Assembly: GCF_025685645.1 (NCBI RefSeq)
Contig: NZ_JAGSYF010000007.1
Span: 48,504 to 112,503 of the forward strand
Reading direction: 5' to 3'
DNA from: Edaphobacter bradus
Lineage (GTDB): Bacteria > Acidobacteriota > Terriglobia > Terriglobales > Acidobacteriaceae
Length of the DNA stretch: 64,000 bases
Part shown: piece after piece, positions 1 through 7,687 of the stretch
How the letters are laid out: every line of letters starts with the position of its first letter
How positions within the stretch are numbered: the stretch's first letter is position 1
Notes under the pieces: model-generated
Told to the model about the DNA's origin: nothing
The model's database searches: none
Seen by the model: only the letters and a program-made list of their open reading frames with translations
Made by a program: the position numbers and the translations under genes

Positions 1-2
1 AG

Positions 3-656
3 CGTTTGAAAGTCGATGCTCTGGATCTCTTCTATCAGCATCGCGTTGACCTGGAAGTTCCAATCGAAGACGTTGCCGGCGCGGTAAAGGAACTTATCCG
101 GAAAGGCAAGGTCAAGCACTTTGGTATGTCCGAGGCGGGTGCGAAGACGAGCCGCCGTGCCCATGCAGTTCAACCCGTCGCCGCACTCCAGAGCGAGTAT
201 TCCCTGTGGTGGCGAGAACCGGAGAAGGAAATTCTGCCAACGCTGGAGGAACTTGGGATTGGCTTTGTTCCGTTCAGCCCACTGGGCAAAGGTTTCCTTA
301 CCGGCGCGATTAATGAGAGCACAACTTTCCCAGGCAACGACATTCGGAACAGCGTTCCACGTTTCAATGCCGAAGCGCGCAAGGCGAACAAGCAGGTGGT
401 TGACACTCTAGGCAAGATCGCGGAGTCGAAGAAAGCGACGCGGGCACAGATTGCCCTGGCATGGTTGCTCGCGCAGAAGCCGTGGATTGTGCCGATCCCA
501 GGCACGACCAAGCTTCATCGTCTGGAAGAGAACCTCGGAGCGACGGATGTGGAACTCTCTGCAGAGAATCTCAAGGAGATCGAGAGCGCTTTTTCCGGCA
601 TTGAGGTCCAGGGGGAGCGATATCCAGAAGCGCTGCAAAGACTGGTCGGTCGATAA
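3..656 (+). CDS. aldo/keto reductase, C-terminal part (5' end outside window)
   Basis: The reading frame is open from the window edge, so the N-terminus lies outside. The first residues, RLKVDALDLFYQHRVD, are the segment after the active-site Lys of aldo/keto reductases (YQHRVD). SPLGKGFLTG and the cofactor-phosphate segment IPGTTKLHRLEEN follow, as expected for NADPH-dependent reduction of carbonyls by a (beta/alpha)8 barrel. The 218 visible codons would be about two thirds of a usual 320-330 aa protein. The gene ends just before a strong terminator. The substrate cannot be told from sequence; these enzymes commonly reduce reactive aldehydes and quinones. Confidence 0.93.
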   Translation, partial: RLKVDALDLFYQHRVDLEVPIEDVAGAVKELIRKGKVKHFGMSEAGAKTSRRAHAVQPVAALQSEYSLWWREPEKEILPTLEELGIGFVPFSPLGKGFLTGAINESTTFPGNDIRNSVPRFNAEARKANKQVVDTLGKIAESKKATRAQIALAWLLAQKPWIVPIPGTTKLHRLEENLGATDVELSAENLKEIESAFSGIEVQGERYPEALQRLVGR

Positions 657-666
657 ACCTTGGCGT

Positions 667-702
667 AAAAAGGGGTGTCCTCATGAGGACACCCCTTTTT
701 AT
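667..702 (+). terminator. strong rho-independent terminator, probably bidirectional
   Basis: Near-perfect inverted repeat AAAAAGGGGTGTCCTC / GAGGACACCCCTTTTT with a minimal loop, beginning 11 nt after the aldo/keto reductase stop. An A-run on the left and a T-run on the right give it terminator form on both strands. It separates the reductase from the IS remnant. Confidence 0.92.
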
Positions 703-734
703 ACGGAGGATGGTTTGGCAGCGATGGAGCGGCT

Positions 735-866
735 TTCGGAAGCTGACTTGGTCCAGACAAAGGGTTTGGGGTCATTGTTATGCTCTTTGATGTAACGGGT
801 GATGGCGTTTTGGAGGTCGGAGACGGACTTGAAGGCACCGCGGCGGATATCGACGTATTGAAGAAG
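735..866 (-). pseudogene. IS630-family transposase, C-terminal fragment
   Basis: The minus strand encodes DIRRGAFKSVSDLQNAI followed by RYIKEHNNDPKPFVWT, the characteristic end of IS630-family (DDE) transposases: the RRGxFxSVxDLQ block and the EHNxxPKPFVWT block. The rest of the transposase, including the DDE residues, is not found upstream at 870-1090, so this is a fragment of about 44 codons with no visible terminal inverted repeats. A stop follows soon after. It records a past insertion and is not functional. Confidence 0.7.
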
Positions 867-1287
867 ACTAAAAGACGGCCTCGTCATTCGGAGTGATCTG
901 AGTGGCAGATCGAAGCATGTCGAGTATTTTCTCTCCGATTCGCTGGGCTTCGCCGTATTGCATCTGATCAGCGCAGCAGGGAGCATCTACCCTACGGAAC
1001 CAACACGCCAGATTAGCTACCTCTCTCCGAAGCCAAGGGGGTTTGTATCGAGGTCGTATCCTGATGAGCGTACGGCCAATATCCTCGATCACAGCTGTTC
1101 TTCGAACTTGCTTCTATTCGGTGTGATCTCTCGATGTGCTAGAAATCTTCCGAGTCTGGAAGAATGGCTGCGGCTTTGATTCTAAAGAGAAGGCGCGGAA
1201 TCCTAACTGATGAAAAGTGCAGGTAAACAGTTAGGAAGATAGCTTACATTTCCAGTAAAGAGACAAATTACCGAGGAGACAATTCCT
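867..1287. other. intergenic, no gene seen
   Basis: About 420 bases between the IS630 fragment and a small leader frame. Short open frames exist on both strands, but none has a ribosome site or recognisable protein content. It may hold decayed transposase sequence and the promoter for the downstream reductase; neither can be shown here. Confidence 0.5.
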
Positions 1288-1368
1288 ATGAAACTAACAT
1301 GGCACGGCAACAAAGGATGGAGCGGCTACCTTGCAGGCAAGAACTCGACACAGGGAGGTGACCGATGA
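1288..1368 (+). CDS. possible 26-codon leader peptide overlapping the reductase start
   Basis: ATG at 1288 preceded by GAGGAG (ccgaggagac) at good spacing. The frame (MKLTWHGNKGWSGYLAG...) ends in a TGA that overlaps the ATG of the reductase as ATGA, with GGGAGGTG just upstream of that ATG. This layout suggests translational coupling. The peptide resembles no family I know; its start MKLTW is loosely like the first residues of UPF0173 hydrolases, so it could be the scar of a lost gene. Low confidence as a real product. Confidence 0.35.
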   Translation: MKLTWHGNKGWSGYLAGKNSTQGGDR

Positions 1369-2282
1369 AGGCGATCGTGGTGACTGATCAGGCTGCGGGA
1401 ACGGCCGGGGTGAAGCTGGTGGAGCGGCCCGAGCCGCAGGCAGCGATAAACGACGTCGTTGTTCAGATTCATGCGTCGGGATTCACCGGGGATGAGCTGT
1501 CGTGGCCCTCGACCTGGACCGATCGCCTCGGCCGTGACCGGACGCCTTCAATCCCCGGACACGAGCTGGCCGGAGTGGTCACCGCTCTCGGCTATGGCAC
1601 GACGGGGCTGTCGATTGGACAGCGGGTGTTCGGCCTCACGGACTGGTATCGCGACGGCACGCTGGCGGAGTATGTGGCCGTCGAGGCACGCAACCTTGCG
1701 CCGCTGCCGGGCGACGTTGACTTCACGGCGGGCGCGGCCCTCGTGATGCCGGGCCTGACCGCGTGGCAGGGGCTATTCGAGCACGGCCGCCTTCAGGCGG
1801 GGCAGAGCGTCCTCGTGCACGGTGCGGCCGGCATAGTCGGTTCGATGGCGACGCAGCTCGCACGTGAGTTCGGCGCGCACGTCATCGCCACCGGCCGCGC
1901 GGCCGGCCGTCAGACGGCTCTCGACTTCGGCGCGCAGGAGTTCGTCGACCTCGACAACGACGCCCTGGAAGACGTCGGCGAAGTCGATCTGGTGTTCGAT
2001 GTCATCGGCGGCGACATCGCGAAGCGGTCTGCGGGCGTGATTCGCGCCGGGGGAACGCTGGTGACCATCACCGGCCCGACCGAGGCGCGGCCCGCCGACG
2101 GCCTGGCGGTCGACTTTGTTGTCGTGTCCGATCGCGCCCAACTGAGTGAGATCGTCCGGCGGGTGCGCGACGGACGGCTGCGGACGAACATCGGCAACGT
2201 CTCGACCCTCGACGACGCCGTCGCCGCCTTCAATCGGACCGAGCGACGCAAGGGGAAGACGATCATCCGCGTTCGTCCGTGA
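1365..2282 (+). CDS. NADP-dependent medium-chain oxidoreductase (quinone reductase/zinc-free MDR type)
   Basis: 305 aa. The N-terminal GroES-like domain (about residues 1-125) has the HELAGVV segment, and the Rossmann cofactor domain has VHGAAGIVGSMATQLA near residue 150. Structural-zinc cysteines are absent, as in quinone-oxidoreductase/alkenal-reductase types. Expected activity is NADPH-dependent reduction of quinones or activated double bonds in the cytoplasm; the substrate is unknown. GGGAGGTG lies just before the ATG. Codon third positions are almost all G or C, clearly richer than neighbouring genes, which suggests acquisition from a high-GC donor. A decayed copy of its first 150 bp lies at about 2748-2908. 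Confidence 0.9.
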   Translation: MKAIVVTDQAAGTAGVKLVERPEPQAAINDVVVQIHASGFTGDELSWPSTWTDRLGRDRTPSIPGHELAGVVTALGYGTTGLSIGQRVFGLTDWYRDGTLAEYVAVEARNLAPLPGDVDFTAGAALVMPGLTAWQGLFEHGRLQAGQSVLVHGAAGIVGSMATQLAREFGAHVIATGRAAGRQTALDFGAQEFVDLDNDALEDVGEVDLVFDVIGGDIAKRSAGVIRAGGTLVTITGPTEARPADGLAVDFVVVSDRAQLSEIVRRVRDGRLRTNIGNVSTLDDAVAAFNRTERRKGKTIIRVRP

Positions 2283-2336
2283 GGACTCGGGGATTGCCCA
2301 ACGCCCACGCCGTATACTTTCCATAGCTTCGCGAAT

Positions 2337-2402
2337 GGTGCTTGAGCATCGACGATGCTTAAGCACCGCGCTTCAGTGGGCCCAGCCGAGCTTCAGTGGG
2401 CA
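2337..2402. repeat. 31-bp inverted repeat followed by a short direct repeat
   Basis: GGTGCTTGAGCATCG and CGATGCTTAAGCACC (2337-2367) form a 15-bp stem with one mismatch and a 1-nt centre. It is followed by two copies of GCTTCAGTGGGC about 20 bp apart (from 2370 and 2390). There is no T-run, so it is a poor terminator. The arrangement resembles the end of a small mobile or recombination element and sits between the reductase and its decayed copy. Confidence 0.6.
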
Positions 2403-2747
2403 GCACCCTCATTCAGGAAACGCCAGGTGTCCGCCAATCCTATTCTTGTGTTGCGCTCCGGCGGCCACTGCTTATCGGTGATATGTAAGACACACAACAT
2501 GTCTACTGTTCGCCTCTATCTATGGCTGCCTTTCTCGGCTGGCTCGAATCCCTGCGCTAAAGCAGCCGAAATTCAGGGCGGTGTCTACCCGGGGACATGT
2601 TGATCTGCTAATTGGCCCCGGAATTCCCTTCATTGTGGAGTTTAAAATTCAGACCCCCCTAGAAAAAGTGATCATTCTGTGCGTTACCGCACAGACAACT
2701 CCATCGCGTTCTTTTTATCTTATGCCCCAAATATGTAAAACGTGGCC
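2403..2747. other. intergenic, no gene seen
   Basis: About 345 bases with no credible coding frame, ribosome site or hairpin. Together with the repeat on its left and the reductase relic on its right it looks like debris from recombination. Confidence 0.5.
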
Positions 2748-2908
2748 CGACGCGATCGTGGCGACGGATCAGGCCGCGGGAACGGCCAGGATGAAGCTTG
2801 GTGGAGCGGCCCGAGCCGCAGGGTTCGGGCGAGAACTACGGCGATGTCGTTGTTCAGGTTCATGCGTCGGGATTCACGGGGATGAGCTGTCGTGTCCCTC
2901 GACCATCT
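2748..2908 (+). pseudogene. decayed partial copy of the 5' end of the adjacent medium-chain reductase
   Basis: This stretch lines up at high identity with roughly bases 1368-1515 of the reductase gene. It shares GATCAGGC.GCGGGAACGGCC, TGGAGCGGCCCGAGCCGCAG and CATGCGTCGGGATTCAC in the same order, but has small insertions and deletions that break the frame and a missing start region. It stops at CCCTCGACC. It is the relic of a duplicated or homologous reductase gene and is not translated as such. Confidence 0.85.
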
Positions 2909-3068
2909 CTTTTACTTAGTTCGTGAATTCTCCCCTATACTTGCTGCACTTTAATCCCCATCTCTCATCGGATTCCGCCGTGTATCGTGCGTACTCGGAG
3001 GAAGTCACCAAAACTCCACGACGAGATTGTAGCAACGACGTTTTGCAAGGTCTAAAAGGAGGAACACC

Positions 3069-3632
3069 ATGATGGACTTTCGCTTGGCGATGGTCTCTCT
3101 GATGTTTGTCGCACTGACCACCGCCCATTTACAAACGGAACCGCAGAGCAAAAGTACGTTCAACGGATTTGATCTTGTCGATAAGGCTGGCAATATCGGC
3201 AAGCCCAAGGACTTCCGAGACAGGTATCCGACCCTTGGAACTTACACGGTCCTCGATCCAAAAGGAAATCAGATGCACATCACGTACTCTTCGCCTGGCG
3301 CAGCTGAATACTATCGCAAGAACGGCAAGTTCGCTGACGGCACAGTTTTGGTGAAGGAGGTCTTCGGAACTGAACATGCCCAGATGACAACCGGAGATGC
3401 GAATTGGGCTTCGGGAACAAAAGTGTGGTTCGTCATGGTGAAGGACGAAAAAGGGCACTTCCCCGGTAACCCTCTTTGGGGCAATGGTTGGGGCTGGGCT
3501 CTTTATAAATCTGATGCGCCAGACAAGCAAGTGGCCACCGACTTCAAGAAGGACTGCTTAGGTTGCCACATCCCCGCTAAAGGCACGGACTGGATCTACG
3601 TCCAAGGATATCCAGTTCTAGGCGCAAAGTAA
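3069..3632 (+). CDS. cytochrome P460 family protein, paralogue 1
   Basis: 187 aa, with AAAGGAGG well placed before tandem ATG codons. A hydrophobic N-terminus (residues 5-20) acts as export signal, followed by FNGFDLVDKAG and a C-terminal heme-attachment motif CLGCH at residues 163-167, as in the P460 fold where the c-type motif lies near the end. A conserved GTVLVKE (Lys96) is shared by all three paralogues and is a candidate for the family's heme-crosslinking Lys (inference). Known P460 proteins oxidise hydroxylamine or handle NO in the periplasm; the substrate here is unproven. First of three tandem genes, 52 nt before the next. It diverges from the other two, and a truncated relative lies at 12192. 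Confidence 0.85.
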   Translation: MMDFRLAMVSLMFVALTTAHLQTEPQSKSTFNGFDLVDKAGNIGKPKDFRDRYPTLGTYTVLDPKGNQMHITYSSPGAAEYYRKNGKFADGTVLVKEVFGTEHAQMTTGDANWASGTKVWFVMVKDEKGHFPGNPLWGNGWGWALYKSDAPDKQVATDFKKDCLGCHIPAKGTDWIYVQGYPVLGAK

Positions 3633-3684
3633 CAGGGCTTCTCGCTCCGCATGATGTTGAGCGTAAACCGAAAGGAAAACGGCA

Positions 3685-4287
3685 ATGAAGAAATACCTGA
3701 TCGTACTCGCTGTGAGTGTTTTGATCGCCGGATATACCGCCTTTGTTCGTGGAAAGGTATTTGCTCACCAAGCGCCACAACAATCAAGCGCGGAGTTTAC
3801 TTCCGACGGCAAGCTCAAACTGCCCGTCGGATTTCGCAAATGGGTCTTCGTTGGTGCTCCCCTGACGCCGAATGCGCTTAATGGCGGAGCGGCCAATTTT
3901 CCGGAATTCCATCATGTATACGTTGAGGCAAAGAATCTTGATGCTTATATGAAGACAGGCACATTTCCCGAAGGCACGGTATTTGTGAAAGAACTGACAC
4001 GCGTACTCAATCCGACCTTCCCTGACGGTTCGCGAACTGAGCCCTCCGGAAGAGGCTTCTTCAACGGCGAACTCAATGGTATCGACGCAACTGTAAAGGA
4101 CAGCAAGCGCTTTGCCAAAACTAACAACTGGGGATTTTTCACATTCGGACATCATCCCATGCCTTATGCGGAGACGGCAGCAGAATCTTCAGTCTCTGAG
4201 TGTGCATGGTGCCACATTGCTAATGTCGCCAAGACCGACATGACCTGGGTCCAGTTTTACCCAATACTTCGCGACAAAGTGAAGTGA
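3685..4287 (+). CDS. cytochrome P460 family protein, paralogue 2
   Basis: 200 aa. AAAGGAAAA precedes the ATG. One N-terminal transmembrane/signal segment (residues 4-20) is followed by a P460 domain: LPVGFRKWVFVGAPLTPN, FPEFHHVYV, GTVFVKEL (Lys102), then WGFFTFGHHPMPY and heme motif CAWCH at 173-177. It should be a periplasmic monoheme protein. It is much closer to paralogue 3 than to paralogue 1, pointing to a recent tandem duplication. Possible roles are hydroxylamine or nitric-oxide chemistry, by family only. Spacing suggests co-transcription with its neighbours. Confidence 0.87.
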   Translation: MKKYLIVLAVSVLIAGYTAFVRGKVFAHQAPQQSSAEFTSDGKLKLPVGFRKWVFVGAPLTPNALNGGAANFPEFHHVYVEAKNLDAYMKTGTFPEGTVFVKELTRVLNPTFPDGSRTEPSGRGFFNGELNGIDATVKDSKRFAKTNNWGFFTFGHHPMPYAETAAESSVSECAWCHIANVAKTDMTWVQFYPILRDKVK

Positions 4288-4373
4288 AACACTGCAGTGT
4301 GCGGAACGCCCGTGGGTCGATCGGACGGGAAGACCTCAATTCTGCGAAGGCAAGGATAAAGGGTGGATAAGTC

Positions 4374-4955
4374 ATGACTGCTATGGCGAAGTTAGCAATC
4401 GCAGCACTATTGATCACGACCATTGCCGCGGATCCACAGCCAGACAAAAAGGGTGGGGCGGCATTTACGAAAGATGGGGATTTAGTTCTGCCGACCGGCT
4501 ATCGGTCCTGGGTCTTTATAGGAGGGCCAATCACGCCCAATGGCCTCAATGACGGCAAGGCACAGTTCCCCGAGTTCCACAGTGTCTACGTCCAAAAGGA
4601 GAACTTTCAGTATTACCAGAAGAACGGTAAATTCCCCGACGGAACCGTAATGGTGAAGGAGCTATCACTGGTGCAAACCGGCGGCCACGCGGACGGATCC
4701 TTGGACTCGGCATCAGGGCGAGGTTATTTCCAGAGTTCGCTAAGCGGTCTTGATGTGATGGTGAAAGACGCTAAACGCTTTGGCAATACAAACGACTGGG
4801 GGTTCTTCACATTCGGTCATCATGCCCCACCGTACGAACCTGTGGCCAAAGAGCGTTCGAGCAAAGAATGCGCCTCTTGTCATATTGCGTTTGTTTCCAA
4901 AACGGATATGGTCTGGGTCCAGTATTACCCACTACTTAAGGCGAACATCGAGTGA
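4374..4955 (+). CDS. cytochrome P460 family protein, paralogue 3
   Basis: 193 aa. Two ATGs near the start (4374 and 4383); AAGGGTGG supports the first. A short signal sequence ends around residue 19. The domain has LPTGYRSWVFIGGPITPN, FPEFHSVYV, GTVMVKEL (Lys95), WGFFTFGHHAPPY and heme motif CASCH at 166-170. The same blocks, in the same order, occur in paralogue 2. It is followed by an epoxide-hydrolase-like gene after about 170 nt, so it may end the operon. No dedicated redox partner lies alongside, but a diheme cytochrome c lies near the P460 relic at 12.2 kb. Confidence 0.87.
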   Translation: MTAMAKLAIAALLITTIAADPQPDKKGGAAFTKDGDLVLPTGYRSWVFIGGPITPNGLNDGKAQFPEFHSVYVQKENFQYYQKNGKFPDGTVMVKELSLVQTGGHADGSLDSASGRGYFQSSLSGLDVMVKDAKRFGNTNDWGFFTFGHHAPPYEPVAKERSSKECASCHIAFVSKTDMVWVQYYPLLKANIE

Positions 4956-5122
4956 GTTCTTCAGCGAAAGCTCGTCTCCGGCGCTCTTGATTGGAACGGA
5001 CGACTGAAGGCGGGTTGCTTAAGCTTTGTATAGGTCGAGACCTAAACATTTCTGTAGGGAGTCGCGTGTTATCGCGGCTTATTCTCTTGAAGGTGCGATT
5101 CACGCGCCGAAGGAGAGTTTGG

Positions 5123-6016
5123 ATGTCGAACACAATCAGGCCGACCGTTTTCTATCGCACGCTTAACGTGGAGGGGCTGGAAATCTTCTATCGCGAAGCC
5201 GGTCCCCGGGATGCTCCCACCGTTTTGCTCTTGCACGGCTTTCCGTCGTCTTCTCATATGTTCCGCAATCTGATTCCCATGCTTGCGGATAAATATCATG
5301 TCATTGCCCCAGACTTCCCTGGATATGGCGAAAGCTCAGCACCGTCGGTCAAAGATTTCGACTATTCCTTCGAGCGGTTCGCGACTGTGACCGAAAAGTT
5401 CACCGAAAAGCTGAATCTTTCTTCATATGCGCTATACCTCTCGGACATAGGTGCATCGGTTGGCTTCCATTTAGCTGTCATGCATCCCGAACGCGTGACC
5501 GCTATGATCATCCAAAACGCGGACGCCCATGTTGAAGCCATAAATAAGGAGTTCTTAAAAACGGGATTATCTGACTATTGGGAAGATCGGACCGAAAAGA
5601 ACACTCAAGTTCTACTCGACTGGCTTCTGACGATTGAAGGAACCAAATGGCATTATCTGCATGGTGTCAGCGATCCGTCGAAGATCAGCCCTGACAATTG
5701 GGTGATCGACCAGGCTTATCAGGACCGACCGGGAAACAAGGATATTCAACTTTCACTCCTCTTCAACGCAAAAAGGAATCTGGATGCCTATGCCGTTTGG
5801 CAGGAGTATTTCCGTAAACAACAGCCCCCCACGCTGATCACTTGGGGCAAAAACGATGGAATCTTTACGGTCGAGGGCGCTGAGCTATATAAACGAGAGC
5901 TTCCCAACGCAGAGCTCCATCTTCTTGACACGGGCCACTTCGCGTTGGAAGAAGAAGTGGATCGGATTGGATCGTTGATGCGTGAGTTTCTCGGCCGAAC
6001 AATAAACAAGAAATAA
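5123..6016 (+). CDS. alpha/beta hydrolase, epoxide hydrolase/haloalkane dehalogenase-like
   Basis: The preferred start is ATG 5123 (GAAGGAG at the right distance); a longer open frame to 4991 lacks support. The product is 297 aa. HGFPSS is the oxyanion loop. The nucleophile elbow reads YLSDIGASVGF, placing Asp where serine hydrolases have Ser, as in epoxide hydrolases and haloalkane dehalogenases. The acid is probably Asp in WGKNDGIF and the base His in DTGHFALEEE. Expected to be cytoplasmic, hydrolysing an epoxide, halide or ester. No signal peptide. It lies after the P460 genes and before an AraC regulator on the same strand, and a large hairpin follows. Confidence 0.88.
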   Translation: MSNTIRPTVFYRTLNVEGLEIFYREAGPRDAPTVLLLHGFPSSSHMFRNLIPMLADKYHVIAPDFPGYGESSAPSVKDFDYSFERFATVTEKFTEKLNLSSYALYLSDIGASVGFHLAVMHPERVTAMIIQNADAHVEAINKEFLKTGLSDYWEDRTEKNTQVLLDWLLTIEGTKWHYLHGVSDPSKISPDNWVIDQAYQDRPGNKDIQLSLLFNAKRNLDAYAVWQEYFRKQQPPTLITWGKNDGIFTVEGAELYKRELPNAELHLLDTGHFALEEEVDRIGSLMREFLGRTINKK

Positions 6017-6045
6017 GTATTGAAAGGGCGTTGCCAAGAGATCTC

Positions 6046-6102
6046 TTTTGATTTCGGGTCCTCTCCATTGGATATGCAATGGAAGGACCCGGAATCGAAA
6101 GT
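6046..6102 (+). terminator. long imperfect hairpin after the hydrolase gene
   Basis: CTTTTGATTTCGGGTCC with CTCCATTG pairs with CAATGG and AGGACCCGGAATCGAAAG across a short loop, giving an imperfect stem of about 25 bp that starts 30 nt past the hydrolase stop. There is only a short T-run, so it may be a terminator, an RNA-stabilising structure or a small palindromic element. Confidence 0.55.
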
Positions 6103-6266
6103 TAGACCTTTGACGAAGGCGACCTTGGGTGTGTCTGCCGAAAAGAACGGACCTTTTCGTCCAACCCGTAACCTCCTCTTGTCTTCGATCTAGAGGGTTG
6201 GAGGCGCTGGTATGCGGCCGCCCTCGCTGGCCCAGTCCGGAGCGACTGATTGCGCAATCGCTGTGC

Positions 6267-7319
6267 ATGTTGTACGACCCATCCAAGATCGAGAGCGTTG
6301 AATTGAAGATTGAACCTATAGTCCGCATATCCCAAACTGACCTCAACAGTCTCATGAGCACGTTGGAGGTCAACGTAGTAGCACTATCGGAGTGCCTTGT
6401 AAGCCGCGGCAGCCGACTAGAAATGGGTGCGGCTACCGTCACCGGACTGCATTACAACCTCAAAGGCTTCGGCAAAATGTTCGTCCCTGGATTTCCGCCG
6501 ATTGAACTCAAGCCCCATACGCTCATCATTCTTCCCGCGAATATGCCGTTCCGAATCGAGACATCGGCCTTCCCCGGAAAGTCGATGCTGCCTCCCGATC
6601 CAAACCGGTTCAGCACGGAATCGTCCGGCCCAATTCGCCGTTTTGTCGCTGGGGATAGCGAGCCTGAAGTAGTTCTGATCTGCGGATTCTTTAATGCGTT
6701 CTACGGATCATCAACCGATGTGTTTTCTTCTCTGAGCGAGCCTATTGTGGAGCAATTCGACGAAACCGACCGGCTTGATGGAACTCTCAAACTCGCTATC
6801 TCAGAGTTGATCAAAGAGGAAGTAGGTTCCGCCGCGATGAGTGCCGCCGTGCTCAAGCAGGTCATTATCAATATCCTTCGCCGATCCCTGACCTCCGTGA
6901 ATCTTTGGGTTGAACGATTTGCAATGCTTAGTGATCCGCAGATATGTAGAGCATTTGCAGAGATGGCTGCGCATCCCGGGTCGAATCATACAGTTGTTTC
7001 GCTTGCGGACACGGCATGTCTGAGTCGCTCCAGCTTTATGGCCCGTTTTGCGGAGATTGTAGGCGAGTCTCCGATGACCATCCTCCGTCATCTGCGTATG
7101 AGACAGGCCGGCAAACAGTTGGCCTCCAGCCAGATGTCGGTCGATCAGATCGCTCGTTCTGCCGGCTATGACAGTAGGAGCAGCTTTATCAAGGCATTCC
7201 GAAAGTCCTTCGAATGCGATCCGACTGAGTATCGCATCCAGGCGAAAACCGATGCCTTCTTGAAACGGCCGTCCAGCCAGTGTCTTGCTACGACGTCGAA
7301 AGCGGAAGCAGACGAGTAG
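6267..7319 (+). CDS. AraC-family transcriptional regulator (cupin_6-type sensor)
   Basis: 350 aa from ATG 6267; the open frame extends upstream to 6129, but that part overlaps the hairpin region and has no homologous character. The N-terminal half has the AraC/cupin_6 sensor pattern (HYNLKGFGKMFV, LKPHTLIILPANMPF). The C-terminal tandem helix-turn-helix has VVSLADTACLSRSSFMARF, PMTILRHLRMRQAGKQL and VDQIARSAGYDSRSSFIKAFRKSF. It likely senses a small molecule and controls the adjacent hydrolase or reductase genes. The target and ligand are not evident. Confidence 0.9.
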   Translation: MLYDPSKIESVELKIEPIVRISQTDLNSLMSTLEVNVVALSECLVSRGSRLEMGAATVTGLHYNLKGFGKMFVPGFPPIELKPHTLIILPANMPFRIETSAFPGKSMLPPDPNRFSTESSGPIRRFVAGDSEPEVVLICGFFNAFYGSSTDVFSSLSEPIVEQFDETDRLDGTLKLAISELIKEEVGSAAMSAAVLKQVIINILRRSLTSVNLWVERFAMLSDPQICRAFAEMAAHPGSNHTVVSLADTACLSRSSFMARFAEIVGESPMTILRHLRMRQAGKQLASSQMSVDQIARSAGYDSRSSFIKAFRKSFECDPTEYRIQAKTDAFLKRPSSQCLATTSKAEADE

Positions 7320-7379
7320 CTCATTCCCGATCATCTTGCGGAGAACTCGATACAAAAGTCACGTTGCAAGCCGTTTTGA

Positions 7380-7615
7380 ATATTGCATCCACTGAACCCC
7401 AAGATCATGTCTACAAGATCACCGTGCCGGCACTTTACGTTGTCAACGAAGGCAACCCCTTCAATGTCGCCCCAGATGTCCATCGCAAAGTCCTCGATCG
7501 CATGGGGGAAGAACGCCGAATTCGAGTTGATCAATCGCGTGCCCAGTGGAGATCGCGGGAACGGTTGGCGGTTGGCGTGGGGTATCAGATCGGCTGGTTG
7601 AAGAAGATTCTCTAG
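7380..7615 (+). pseudogene. possible decayed alpha/beta hydrolase C-terminal segment
   Basis: A short frame just after the AraC gene contains VYKITVPALYVVNEGNPFNVAPD, which resembles the strand before the catalytic acid loop in alpha/beta hydrolases (x-I-x-V-P-x-L-x-V-x-G). The expected preceding domain and the histidine loop are missing. It ends with WLKKIL and a stop at 7613. It is read as a fragment; the family assignment is weak. Confidence 0.25.
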
Positions 7616-7632
7616 TCAGAGCCCCAAAAGCA

Positions 7633-7661
7633 AAGGCCCTGAAGTTCAACTTTAGGGCCTT
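7633..7661. terminator. bidirectional terminator between convergent genes
   Basis: AAGGCCCTGAAGTT / AACTTTAGGGCCTT is a 14-bp stem with one mismatch and almost no loop. Read on the minus strand it runs into CTTTGCTTTTGG, a T-rich tail, so it should end the minus-strand CMD gene (stop at 7688) and anything read from the left. Confidence 0.75.
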
Positions 7662-7687
7662 CGCGCTTTCGCGTGTGTTCCGGGCTG

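Noticed and set aside
515..838. Minus-strand frame across the terminator at 667-702
   Set aside because: It spans a strong hairpin and the end of the aldo/keto reductase; only the IS630-like part at 735-866 in a different frame is meaningful.
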